From the NCBI GenBank assembly GCA_963795335.1, contig CAWCHI010000009.1:1-64000 (forward strand): DNA of 64,000 bases, given 5' to 3'. Position 1 is the first letter of the stretch, and each line of letters starts with the position of its first letter. Positions 36,745 to 44,140 of the stretch are shown one piece after another. The notes under the pieces were generated by a model that worked only from the letters and a program-made list of their open reading frames with translations, made no database searches and was not told where the DNA came from. The translations under genes were made by a program, and so were the position numbers. Source of the DNA: Trebonia sp963795335 (GTDB lineage Bacteria > Actinomycetota > Actinomycetes > Streptosporangiales > Streptosporangiaceae).

Positions 36745-37433
36745 CCGACTGGGACCGGGACGAGGGTGGCGACCAGGTAGCCGACCCCGAACGGGCCGTC
36801 CGCGTAGCTGACCTCCGTCGCCAGGCGCAGGCCGGCCAGCGCGCCCGCCAGGACCTGCCACGCGGGCCGGCCCGCGGCCAGCAGCTCCCCCGCCAGGACC
36901 GGGTCGAGGGCGGCGAGGGCGGCGAGGTCGCCGTCACGGACCGCCCGTTCCACCGCCGCGTCGAACGGGGCGGCCCGGTCGTCTCGGTAACCGGGGGCGG
37001 ACTCCGAGCGGCGGGCGGACCCGTCGCCCATCGCCAGCAGCGCCACCCGGGGCGCCGCGGCCGCGATCTCGGCCCCCAGGCGCAGGCAGTCGGCCGGCGC
37101 GGCGAGCGCGGCGACGGCGCGGAAGTCCCGCGGCCCGGCGTAGCCGGCCTCGTCCAGCAGCCTGGCGCCAATGCCGAGGGACAGCGGCAGCCACGGCCCG
37201 CGCCCGGTCCGGAGAGGGGGCGCGTACGGGGCGAGGTCGAGGCGGCCGTCGGCGGGCCAGCTCGCGGTCTCCTTGTCCGGCCCGGTGACCACGATCACGT
37301 CGGGGGGCACCGCCGTCAGCCGGGCGACGGCGGCGGCGCAGGCGGCGCGCAGCTCCGGCAGCACCTCCGCCTGCCCGGTGAGCTCGCGTGCGAGCAGGGG
37401 CGGGCACGGGCAGAGGGCGGCGGCGGTGATCAC
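36741..37433 (-). CDS. LigB/MEMO-fold protein lacking all histidines
   Basis: A 230-residue protein of the class III extradiol dioxygenase subunit B-like family. It is recognised by the N-terminal PPLL motif, VVTGPD, LLAMGDGSARR and RAAPFDAAV. The family normally has CPHPPLL at the N-terminus. Here it reads CPCPPLL, and the whole protein contains no His, so a His-ligated iron site cannot form. It is therefore probably not a dioxygenase. The start overlaps the FolP2 stop by four bases (ATGA), so the two are translationally coupled. Its stop overlaps the stop of the converging LuxR gene. Confidence 0.8.
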   Translation of the reverse strand: MITAAALCPCPPLLARELTGQAEVLPELRAACAAAVARLTAVPPDVIVVTGPDKETASWPADGRLDLAPYAPPLRTGRGPWLPLSLGIGARLLDEAGYAGPRDFRAVAALAAPADCLRLGAEIAAAAPRVALLAMGDGSARRSESAPGYRDDRAAPFDAAVERAVRDGDLAALAALDPVLAGELLAAGRPAWQVLAGALAGLRLATEVSYADGPFGVGYLVATLVPVPVG

Positions 37434-38338
37434 GCCAGGCCCCGCACACTGCGGGCGGGCAGCCGGTTCCCCTTGAGCGAGGCCACCATGTCGACCGCCT
37501 GCCGGGTCGGCCCGACATCGTGGGCGCGGAAAATCCGGGCGCCGAGCCAGGCCCCGACCGCGGTTACCGCGAGGGTGCCGGCCAGCCGCTCGTCCAGCCC
37601 GGCCCCCAGCGTCTCCCCCACGAAGTCCTTGTGCGAGGCCGACAGCAGCACCGGCCAGCCGGTGGCGGTGAGCTCGCCCAGCCGCCGGGTGAGCTCGAGC
37701 GACTGCCAGGTGTTCTTGCCGAAGTCATGGGTCGGGTCGATGACGATCCGGTCGGCGCCCACTCCCGCCTTCAGCGCGCGGTCGGCCAGCGTGAGGACCC
37801 GGGCGAGGACGTCCGCAACCACGTCACCGTAGGCCGCCCGGTGCAGCCGGGTCCGCGGCAGCAGCGGCCCGACGTGGGAGCAGACCAGTCCGGCGCCGTA
37901 CTCGGCGGCGGTCTCGGCCAGCGCCGGGTCCCACGCCGACCAGGTGTCGTTGATGAGGTCGGCGCCCGCCGCACACATAGCCCGGGCGGCCTCGTGACGC
38001 CAGGTGTCGGCGCTGATGACCAGGTCGGGGTAGGCGACCCGGACCCGCTCGATGAACGGGACGACCCGCCGGACCTCCTCGGCGACGGTCACCTCCGGGC
38101 CCGGCTTGGCGGGGACACCGCCGACGTCGAGGATGTCGGCCCCCTCGGCCACCGCCGCGCGCACCCGGTCCAGGGCGGCGCCCTCGTCCCAGGTCAGGCC
38201 GGGCCGGTAGAAAGAGTCGGGGGTGCGGTTGACGATCGCCATCACCAGCGGCTGCCCGGGGCCAAACTCCCGCCGCCCCAGCCGCAGCGGCCCCGGCGGC
38301 CGGCGTGCTCCCGCCCCGGCCGCGGCGTCGTCGTTCAT
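37430..38338 (-). CDS. folP2: FolP2-type dihydropteroate synthase paralogue
   Basis: A 302-residue pterin-binding TIM barrel: VMAIVNRTPDSF (loop 1), GADILDVGGVPAKPG (loop 2), SADTWR, LINDTWSAWDP, IDPTHDFGKNTWQSLELTRR and the ending ARSVRGLA. The pattern follows mycobacterial FolP2, a paralogue of true DHPS (FolP1) reported to lack DHPS activity. Loop 2 is shorter than in active sulfonamide-sensitive DHPS. The ATG at 38338 is chosen because upstream codons look non-native; the frame stays open to 38473. It is coupled to the LigB-fold gene. Its biochemical role is unknown. Confidence 0.88.
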   Translation of the reverse strand: MNDDAAAGAGARRPPGPLRLGRREFGPGQPLVMAIVNRTPDSFYRPGLTWDEGAALDRVRAAVAEGADILDVGGVPAKPGPEVTVAEEVRRVVPFIERVRVAYPDLVISADTWRHEAARAMCAAGADLINDTWSAWDPALAETAAEYGAGLVCSHVGPLLPRTRLHRAAYGDVVADVLARVLTLADRALKAGVGADRIVIDPTHDFGKNTWQSLELTRRLGELTATGWPVLLSASHKDFVGETLGAGLDERLAGTLAVTAVGAWLGARIFRAHDVGPTRQAVDMVASLKGNRLPARSVRGLA

Positions 38339-38457
38339 GAGCAGCGAGTCTAACCGCCGGGCAGGGCCGGCCGGCGCCGGGCCAGCGACGCCGGCCAGCG
38401 ACCGGACCCGGGCCCCGGGCCAGCGCCCGGTCAGGGCCGCCGGCCCAGGGGCGCGGG

Positions 38458-40617
38458 CTAAGAGCGTCCCCACGCCTCCGGGCGCGCGGGCCGCGAGCGC
38501 GCCCCGCCGCCGGACGGGTGCTCGACCCGGCGCAGCACCTGGATGCTGCGCCCGGCCACGGTGATCTTGGCCCCGGCCGCCTTGGGCTTGCGCGCGCCGG
38601 GGTCGTTGAGGGTGGTGAGCTCGGCCGCCCAGCGGCGGCCGAACTCCCGGCCCGGGAGGGCGAAGGTGACGTCCTCGTGGTGGCCGTTGAACAGCAGCAG
38701 GAAGCTGTCGTCACGGACCGGGCGGCCACGCAGGTCGGGATCGGGGAGCGCGTCGCCGTTGAGGAAGACGCCCAGCGACTTGGCGAAGCCGGCCCCCCAG
38801 TCGTCGTCGGTCATCTCGGCCCCGTCCGGGCGGAACCAGGCGATGTCGGACAGCTCGCCGCGGAAGATCGGCTCGCCCTCGAAGAACCGGCGCCGCCGGA
38901 ACACCGGGTGCGAGCGGCGGAAATCGACCAGGTCCTCGCAGAAGGCGAGGAAGTCGTCGTCACCGTTCTGCCAGTCCAGCCAGGACAGCTCGTCGTCCTG
39001 GCAGTAGGCGTTGTTGTTGCCGAGCTGGCTGTGCCCGAGCTCGTCCCCGTGCCTGATCATCGGCACGCCCGTGCTGAGCAGCAGCGTCGCCATCAGCGAG
39101 CGGCGGCGGCGCTCCCTGATCGCCAGCACCTCCGGGTCGTCGGTCGGCCCTTCGGCGCCGCTGTTCCAGGAACGGTTGTCGTCGGTGCCGTCGCGGTTGT
39201 CCTCGCCGTTGGCCTCGTTGTGCTTGTGGTCGTAGGAGACCAGGTCGGTCAGGGTGAACCCGTCGTGCGCGGTGATGAAGTTGACGCTGGCGTAGGGCCG
39301 CCGGCCACTGCGCCCGTACAGGTCGGAGCTGCCGGTCAGCCGGTAGGCGAAGTCCGCCAGCGAGTCACCGCTGCCGCGCCAGAAGTCGCGGACCGAGTCG
39401 CGGTACTTGCCGTTCCACTCCGACCACAGGGTGGGGAAGTTGCCCACCTGGTAGCCGCCCTCGCCCAGGTCCCACGGCTCGGCGATCAGCTTGACCTGGC
39501 TGACCACCGGGTCGACCTGGATCAGGTCGAAGAAGGCCGACAGCCGGTCAACGTCGTGGAACTGGCGGGCGAGGCTGGCGGCGAGGTCGAAGCGGAAGCC
39601 GTCCACCCGCATCTCGCTGACCCAGTAACGCAGCGAGTCGATGATCAGCTGCAGCACATGCGGGTGGCGCATGTTGAGCGAGTTGCCGGTCCCGGTGGTG
39701 TCGAAGTAGTACCGGCCGCCGTCCGCCAGCCGGTAGTAGGCCGGGTTGTCGATGCCGCGGAACGACAGCGTCGGGCCGAGGTGGTTGCCCTCCGCGGTGT
39801 GGTTGTAGACCACGTCGAGTATGACCTCGATGCCCGCCTGGTGCAGGGTCTTGACCAGGTACTTGAACTCCGACGCGACCTGCTCGACGCCCCAGGCGGA
39901 GTAGTCCAGGTGCGGGGCGAAGAAGCCGATCGAGTTGTAGCCCCAGTAGTTGCGCAGCCCCTTGTCGGCCAGGTAGTGGTCGTGGACGAAGTGGTGCACG
40001 GGCATCAGCTCGACGGCGGTGACGCCGAGCCGCTGCAAATGCTCGATCACCGCCGGGTGGGCCATCCCGGCGTAGGTGCCGCGCAGACGCTCGGGCACGG
40101 CGGGGTGGCGCATGGTCATGCCCTTGACGTGGCACTCGTAGAGCACGGTCTCGTGCCAGGGGGTGCGCAGCGGGCGGTCGTCGCCCCACTCGAACCAGGG
40201 GTTGGTCACCACCGAGCGGGGCATGAACGGGGCGCTGTCGGCGTCGGCGATCTCCAGGTCGTCTCCGCCGATGGGGTAACCGTAGACAGCCGGGTCCCAC
40301 TTGATGCCGCCATCCAGGGCCCGCGCGTAGGGGTCGATGAGCAGCTTGGAAGGGTTGCAGCGGAACCCGTGCACCGGCTCATGCGGCCCGTGCACCCGGT
40401 AACCGTAGCGCTGGCCCGGCCCCACGCCGGGCAGGAAACAGTGCCAGACATAACCGTCCACCTCGGTCATGTCGAGCCGGTGTTCCTTGTCGTCGTCGTC
40501 GAACAAGCACAGCTCGACCCGCTCGGCTAGCTCAGAGAACAGCGTGAAGTTGGTTCCTACGCCGTCATAGCTTGCACCGAGGGGGTACGGCTGGCCAGGC
40601 CACAATTCGGTCGTCAT
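38458..40617 (-). CDS. glgX: Glycogen debranching enzyme GlgX (GH13)
   Basis: A 719-residue isoamylase-type enzyme that hydrolyses alpha-1,6 branches of phosphorylase-trimmed glycogen in the cytoplasm. A CBM48-like N-terminus (ELWPGQPYPLGASYDGVGTN) precedes the GH13 barrel. VIELMPVH-type region I (TAVELMPVHHF), DVVYNHTAEG, the nucleophile Asp in GFRFDLAAS, the acid/base Glu in LIAEPWDLGEG and the third Asp in FITAHDGFTL are all present. The ATG at 40617 fits the family N-terminus; an ATG at 40635 is equally possible, and the frame stays open to 40815. The divergent PRC-barrel gene begins 84 bp away. Confidence 0.94.
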   Translation of the reverse strand: MTTELWPGQPYPLGASYDGVGTNFTLFSELAERVELCLFDDDDKEHRLDMTEVDGYVWHCFLPGVGPGQRYGYRVHGPHEPVHGFRCNPSKLLIDPYARALDGGIKWDPAVYGYPIGGDDLEIADADSAPFMPRSVVTNPWFEWGDDRPLRTPWHETVLYECHVKGMTMRHPAVPERLRGTYAGMAHPAVIEHLQRLGVTAVELMPVHHFVHDHYLADKGLRNYWGYNSIGFFAPHLDYSAWGVEQVASEFKYLVKTLHQAGIEVILDVVYNHTAEGNHLGPTLSFRGIDNPAYYRLADGGRYYFDTTGTGNSLNMRHPHVLQLIIDSLRYWVSEMRVDGFRFDLAASLARQFHDVDRLSAFFDLIQVDPVVSQVKLIAEPWDLGEGGYQVGNFPTLWSEWNGKYRDSVRDFWRGSGDSLADFAYRLTGSSDLYGRSGRRPYASVNFITAHDGFTLTDLVSYDHKHNEANGEDNRDGTDDNRSWNSGAEGPTDDPEVLAIRERRRRSLMATLLLSTGVPMIRHGDELGHSQLGNNNAYCQDDELSWLDWQNGDDDFLAFCEDLVDFRRSHPVFRRRRFFEGEPIFRGELSDIAWFRPDGAEMTDDDWGAGFAKSLGVFLNGDALPDPDLRGRPVRDDSFLLLFNGHHEDVTFALPGREFGRRWAAELTTLNDPGARKPKAAGAKITVAGRSIQVLRRVEHPSGGGARSRPARPEAWGRS

Positions 40618-40700
40618 TGCTGTGATCTGCCCCATGCCCTCGATTTCGCACATGCCACGCCGGCACGTTTGCGCAACGGTAGCAGGGGCAGTTACCGCGC

Positions 40701-41057
40701 ATGTTCGAGGCTGAGAACATCCGCGATTGGCGCAACTACAGCGTTGTCGACCCGGATGGGCACAAAATAGGCACGCTGGAAGCGGTGTACGTGGATACCG
40801 GCACTGACCAGCCATCCTTCGCCTCGGTCAGGACGGGCATGATCGGCCGCCACCGGCTCGACTTCGTGCCGCTGGACGGGGCCCTCGTCTCCCCCGATCA
40901 CGTCCGCGTCGCCTTCAGCAAGTCTCAGGTCAAGGGCGTATTCTCGATCGACACCGACGGTGAGCTGACCGCCGAGGACGAGCCGAAGGTGTTCGAGCAC
41001 TACGGTCTCGCCTACCAGCCGGGCGCCAGCGGCGAGCGCCGCCTGGCCCGCCGTTAG
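40701..41057 (+). CDS. PRC-barrel domain protein
   Basis: A 118-residue protein with one PRC-barrel domain (NYSVVDPDGHKIGTLEAVYV, then FASVRTGMIG, RLDFVPLDGA and VRVAFSKSQVKG). These small beta-barrels bind proteins or RNA and appear in RimM and in photosystem and sporulation proteins. The standalone form is common in actinomycetes and its role is unknown. It is followed after 12 bp by a small membrane protein, so the two are probably cotranscribed. Confidence 0.87.
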   Translation: MFEAENIRDWRNYSVVDPDGHKIGTLEAVYVDTGTDQPSFASVRTGMIGRHRLDFVPLDGALVSPDHVRVAFSKSQVKGVFSIDTDGELTAEDEPKVFEHYGLAYQPGASGERRLARR

Positions 41058-41069
41058 GGAGGCCGTTCC

Positions 41070-41231
41070 ATGGTCCTGCTCCTGCTTCTGGTCCTGGCCG
41101 CGGTGGCGCTCGGCATCATCGGCGCGGTCGTCAAGGGCTTGCTCTACCTGCTGATCATCGGGTGCGTGGTGTTCGTGATCGCACTAATCGGGATGGGCCT
41201 GCGGATGCGGCGGCGCCGTCCGGTCCGCTGA
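41070..41231 (+). CDS. Small hydrophobic membrane protein (53 aa)
   Basis: A 53-residue protein with two hydrophobic stretches (MVLLLLLVLAAVALGIIGAV and LLYLLIIGCVVFVIALIG) and a basic end RMRRRRPVR. It is probably a two-helix membrane protein with the C-terminus inside. GGGAGG eight bases before the ATG, and the 12-bp gap to the PRC-barrel gene, support real expression. Function unknown. Confidence 0.75.
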   Translation: MVLLLLLVLAAVALGIIGAVVKGLLYLLIIGCVVFVIALIGMGLRMRRRRPVR

Positions 41232-41276
41232 ACTCCTCGCTGGCAACCAGTGTCCCCTCGAAGGAGCAGACAACCC

Positions 41277-42155
41277 ATGACATCCCCGACGGCACTCCCC
41301 GGCGGCTTCTACCGGCTCGGTGACCTGACCGTCAGCCGCCTCGGCTACGGGGCGATGCAGCTGGCCGGACCCGGGGTCTTCGGGCCGCCGGCCGACCGGG
41401 CCGAGGCGGTCGCGGTGCTGCGCGAGGCGGTGGCGCTCGGCGTCAACCACATCGACACGGCCGACTTCTACGGGCCCCGCGTGACCAACGAGATCATCCG
41501 CGAGGCGCTGGCGCCCTACCCCGACGACCTGCACATTGTCACCAAGGTTGGCGCGAAGCGAGACGACAAGGGCGCCTGGCTGCACGCCACCAGCCCGGAT
41601 GACCTGCGCGAGCAGGTGCACGACAACCTGCGCAGGCTCGGGCTCGACGTCCTCGACGTCGTCAACCTGCGCAACCCGAGCGGCCCGGACGGGTTCACGC
41701 CTGAGCCGGGATCGCTCGCCGAGCCGTTCGGCGTGCTGGCCGAGCTGCGCCAGCAGGGGCTGATCAGGCATCTGGGCCTGTCCACGGTGACCACCCAGCA
41801 GCTGGCCGAGGCGCAGGGGATCGCGCCGGTGGTGTGCGTGCAGAACTTCTACAACGTCGCCCGGCGCGACGATGACGACCTGGTCGACCTGACCGCACGG
41901 GAGAACATCGCCTACGTGCCGTACTTCCCGCTGGGCGGGTTCAGCCCCCTGCAATCGGACGAGCTCAACGCGGTCGCGGCCAGGACCGGGACCTCGCCGA
42001 TGGCGGTGGCGGTGGCCTGGCTGCTGCAGCGGTCACCCAACATGCTGCTGATCCCGGGCACCTCGTCGCTCGCCCACCTGCGGGAAAACGTCGCCGCCGG
42101 GTCGCTCACGCTGGACAAGGAGACGGTGGCGGAACTCGACGCGATCGACGGCTGA
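41277..42155 (+). CDS. Aldo/keto reductase
   Basis: A 292-residue NADPH-dependent oxidoreductase. The catalytic Asp and Tyr are in NHIDTADFYG and the Lys is in IVTKVGAK. The nucleotide-binding end is LLIPGTSSLAHLRENVAA. The usual catalytic His (motif xxDxxxLHxP) is replaced by Asn in VVNLRNPS, as in many AKR members of the YdbC/PhlJ-like subgroup. AGGAG at 41262-41266 supports the start. The substrate is unknown. Confidence 0.9.
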   Translation: MTSPTALPGGFYRLGDLTVSRLGYGAMQLAGPGVFGPPADRAEAVAVLREAVALGVNHIDTADFYGPRVTNEIIREALAPYPDDLHIVTKVGAKRDDKGAWLHATSPDDLREQVHDNLRRLGLDVLDVVNLRNPSGPDGFTPEPGSLAEPFGVLAELRQQGLIRHLGLSTVTTQQLAEAQGIAPVVCVQNFYNVARRDDDDLVDLTARENIAYVPYFPLGGFSPLQSDELNAVAARTGTSPMAVAVAWLLQRSPNMLLIPGTSSLAHLRENVAAGSLTLDKETVAELDAIDG

Positions 42156-42172
42156 GCCGCGGCCGGGCGCTC

Positions 42173-42529
42173 TCACGGGCGGTCCTTCTTCGGCAGCTTG
42201 GCCACCACCATCTCGTAGGAGGCGTCGACCGCCTCGAAGATCTCCTCGTCGGGGATGGCGCCGCCGATGGCGAGGCTGTTCCAGCCCGAGCGGCCGATGT
42301 AATGCGAAGGCGAAGCGTCGCGTGGGTAACGCAGCACCCACTCGTCGGCCGCCTCCCGCCCGGCCCCGCACTTGACGCCGACCCCGAGGGCCTCGCCGCC
42401 CGGGCCGACGGCGCCCAGGAAGGCGAAGATCTTCGGCCCGACCTTCGCGACCACGCCGTCACCCCACGGCTCGTCCGGCCATGCACCCGGCTTGTCCAGG
42501 CAGTACGCGAGCAGTTCGGCGTGGGTCAC
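42173..42529 (-). CDS. MmcQ/YjbR family protein
   Basis: A 118-residue protein of the YjbR fold (CyaY-like). It starts MTHAELLAYCLDKPGAWPDE and contains KIFAFLGAV, YPRDASPSHYIGRSGWNS and a late FEAVDASYEMVVAKLPKK helix. The biochemical role of the family is not settled. Its GTG start overlaps the stop of the upstream OhrR-like gene by four bases (GTGA), so both share one mRNA. Confidence 0.87.
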   Translation of the reverse strand: MTHAELLAYCLDKPGAWPDEPWGDGVVAKVGPKIFAFLGAVGPGGEALGVGVKCGAGREAADEWVLRYPRDASPSHYIGRSGWNSLAIGGAIPDEEIFEAVDASYEMVVAKLPKKDRP

Positions 42530-43059
42530 ACGCTGTCCCCGGCCGGGGCGGGCAACGGCTTGACGCCCGCCCGGCGGGCCGCCTCGTTGAGCGTCATCAG
42601 CCCCTTGTGCAGCTCTTCGAGGTCACCCAGGCTGATCCCAAGCTGGGCGACGACCGACGGCGGGATGCGCAGCGCGTCCTGGCGCAGCGCGCGCCCGCGC
42701 GGGGTCAGGCCGACCCGCAGCTGCCGTTCGTCCCGGGCGTCGCGGGTCCTGGTCACCAGGCCGGCCGCCTCGAGGCGCTTGAGCAGCGGCGACAGCGTGG
42801 GCCCGTCCAGCTGGAGCAGCTCGATGAGCTCCTTGACCGCCAGCGGTGACCGCCCCCACAGCGCCAGCATCACCAGGTACTGCGGGTGCGTCAGCCCCAT
42901 CGGCTCCAGCAGCGGACGGTAGATGCTGAGCACGCTGCGCGCGGCGACCGAGAGAGCGAAGCACACCTGGCGCTCCAGCTCCAGCGGGTCGCCCGGGATC
43001 TCCGGCAGCCCGGCCGGGTCCGCGGTGGGGTCCATGCTCCCGATGGTAGCGCTCATCAC
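42526..43059 (-). CDS. OhrR-like MarR-family regulator
   Basis: A 177-residue winged-helix repressor. The N-terminal QVCFALSVAARSV and LTHPQYLVMLALW blocks are those of OhrR, the organic-hydroperoxide sensor, in which the Cys of CFAL is the oxidised residue. The DNA-binding wing is DARDERQLRVGLT. An ATG at 43035 is an alternative start. The upstream region carries a GTTAGCG/CGCTAAC dyad shared with a divergent 30-residue membrane peptide gene. No ohr peroxidase is adjacent, so the regulated target is uncertain. Confidence 0.88.
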   Translation of the reverse strand: MMSATIGSMDPTADPAGLPEIPGDPLELERQVCFALSVAARSVLSIYRPLLEPMGLTHPQYLVMLALWGRSPLAVKELIELLQLDGPTLSPLLKRLEAAGLVTRTRDARDERQLRVGLTPRGRALRQDALRIPPSVVAQLGISLGDLEELHKGLMTLNEAARRAGVKPLPAPAGDSV

Positions 43060-43079
43060 ACATCCTCATGCGCCGGATC

Positions 43080-43108
43080 GTTAGCGCATTAATCATTCGT
43101 TCGCTAAC
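43080..43108. promoter_or_regulatory. Operator candidate between the OhrR-like gene and a membrane peptide
   Basis: GTTAGCG (43080-43086) and CGCTAAC (43102-43108) are perfect 7-bp arms with a 15-base AT-rich centre. This is about half a turn outside each side of a probable divergent promoter core. Confidence 0.55.
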
Positions 43109-43134
43109 ATAATAACAACGATGGAGGTGGGCAG

Positions 43135-43227
43135 GTGGGACTCGGAGTTCTCGTCTTCGCCGTGTGTGCGGTGCACTTTTTCCTGGGCATTGCCGTCTTC
43201 GTGTGGATCAGGATCCGTCACTGGTAG
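43135..43227 (+). CDS. 30-residue single-helix membrane peptide
   Basis: The GTG at 43135 follows GGAGGTG (43123-43129), a near-ideal ribosome site. It encodes 30 residues: a hydrophobic helix (VGLGVLVFAVCAVHFFLGIA, then VFVWI) and the basic end RIRHW. It is divergent from the OhrR-like gene across the dyad. This suggests a stress-controlled membrane microprotein. No family recognised. Confidence 0.55.
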   Translation: MGLGVLVFAVCAVHFFLGIAVFVWIRIRHW

Positions 43228-43246
43228 CGGCGGTGGCACCGACGCG

Positions 43247-43600
43247 TCAGCCGGGGAAGGCCTCCGCTAGCCGGACCGCGATCAGCTTCTCGACCAGGGG
43301 GGCGGGCAGCGGGGAGCGGATGTCGAAGCGAAGGGCACCCGGCGACCACGAGTAACCCTCGAGCTCATCCGCGAGCCGCGGGAAAACCGAGCCGCTGTGC
43401 GGCAGGTAGCTCAGGTGGTGCTTGAACGCGGCGAACCCGGCGATGGTCTTCCCCGCGACCTTGAACGCGGGCAGGCCGTAGGACATCCCCTGCTCCGCCT
43501 CGGGCGCGGCGGCGAGGATCGTCTCGCGCAGCCGGGCCAGCGTGGCGCGCTTCGGCTCTTCCAGCCTTGCCAGGTACTGATCGACTTCCAGAGCGGACAT
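43247..43600 (-). CDS. DUF1801 family protein (YdhG/Fra-like)
   Basis: A 117-residue protein of the DUF1801 fold, which includes the B. subtilis iron chaperone Fra. Typical blocks are MSYGLPAFKVAGKTIAGFAAFKHHLS (split: SYGLPAFKV, GFAAFKHHLS), SGSVFPRLADEL and ALRFDIRSPLPAPLVEKLI. Function in iron-sulfur supply is possible by family but not shown. A 62-residue ORF lies 38 bp upstream on the same strand. Confidence 0.85.
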   Translation of the reverse strand: MSALEVDQYLARLEEPKRATLARLRETILAAAPEAEQGMSYGLPAFKVAGKTIAGFAAFKHHLSYLPHSGSVFPRLADELEGYSWSPGALRFDIRSPLPAPLVEKLIAVRLAEAFPG

Positions 43601-43638
43601 AGCCTCATTGTGCCCTGGCGGCGGAATCCGGGGCGCCT

Positions 43639-43827
43639 TTACCCCGTGTACTCGTCCGGGGCAGCGAGGAATTCGCGGGCCATCAGGCCCATGGTGATGT
43701 CACCGGGCTGGAGCGCGTCGGTCGGGACCGCGGTCGCCATCGGATTGATCTTGATGAACGGCGGGAGCTCCGGTTCGGCCCAGACTACCTGGCGCCTCTT
43801 GCCGAACCACTGCCTAATCCTGAGCAT
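43639..43827 (-). CDS. Hypothetical protein (62 aa)
   Basis: A 62-residue ORF with an early basic segment (RIRQWFGKRRQVVW) and a mixed C-terminus ending LMAREFLAAPDEYTG. No family recognised. It lies 38 bp upstream of the DUF1801 gene on the same strand, and its residue composition is not repetitive. No strong ribosome site is visible, so it may be spurious. Confidence 0.45.
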   Translation of the reverse strand: MLRIRQWFGKRRQVVWAEPELPPFIKINPMATAVPTDALQPGDITMGLMAREFLAAPDEYTG

Positions 43828-44140
43828 GCGCCAGGACTACCCGCCTGCAACGTCTTACACCTTTTTTCCCGCATCGCGCAACGGATCGCCACCCGGCCCC
43901 CGTGGCGGGTGGCGATCCGCGTACCGGCGCCGGCCTGGAGCCGGCGCCGGTACGCGGCCCCCCCGTGCTCCGCCTGCAGCGCGACTATCGTGAGGCCACC
44001 CCGCCCGGGAGGGCATCCGGGAAATTACGCAAGGGGCCTACGTATCCGGCATCCCCGGCATAGCCTCAGGGCAGGGACGCCGGGAGGCGGGGAGACCAAG
44101 GGGACCGCCGCCGGCCACCAGGCGATTGCGAGCGGCGGCG
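43828..44140. other. 313-bp divergent intergenic region with two tandem hairpins
   Basis: The region between the 62-aa ORF and the LuxR gene contains two very stable perfect inverted repeats (43883-43918 and 43917-43957) that overlap by two bases. It also holds the LuxR promoter. Nothing else is recognised. Confidence 0.6.
43883..43957. repeat. Two abutting perfect hairpins (13-bp and 18-bp stems)
   Basis: Hairpin 1 pairs 43883-43895 with 43906-43918 (13 bp, 10-base loop). Hairpin 2 pairs 43917-43934 with 43940-43957 (18 bp, 5-base loop). Both lie between divergent genes, where ordinary terminators are not expected. Confidence 0.85.

Noticed and set aside
43883..43957. Double hairpin as a factor-independent terminator
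   Set aside because: It lies between divergent gene starts, not after a gene end, and has no T-run.
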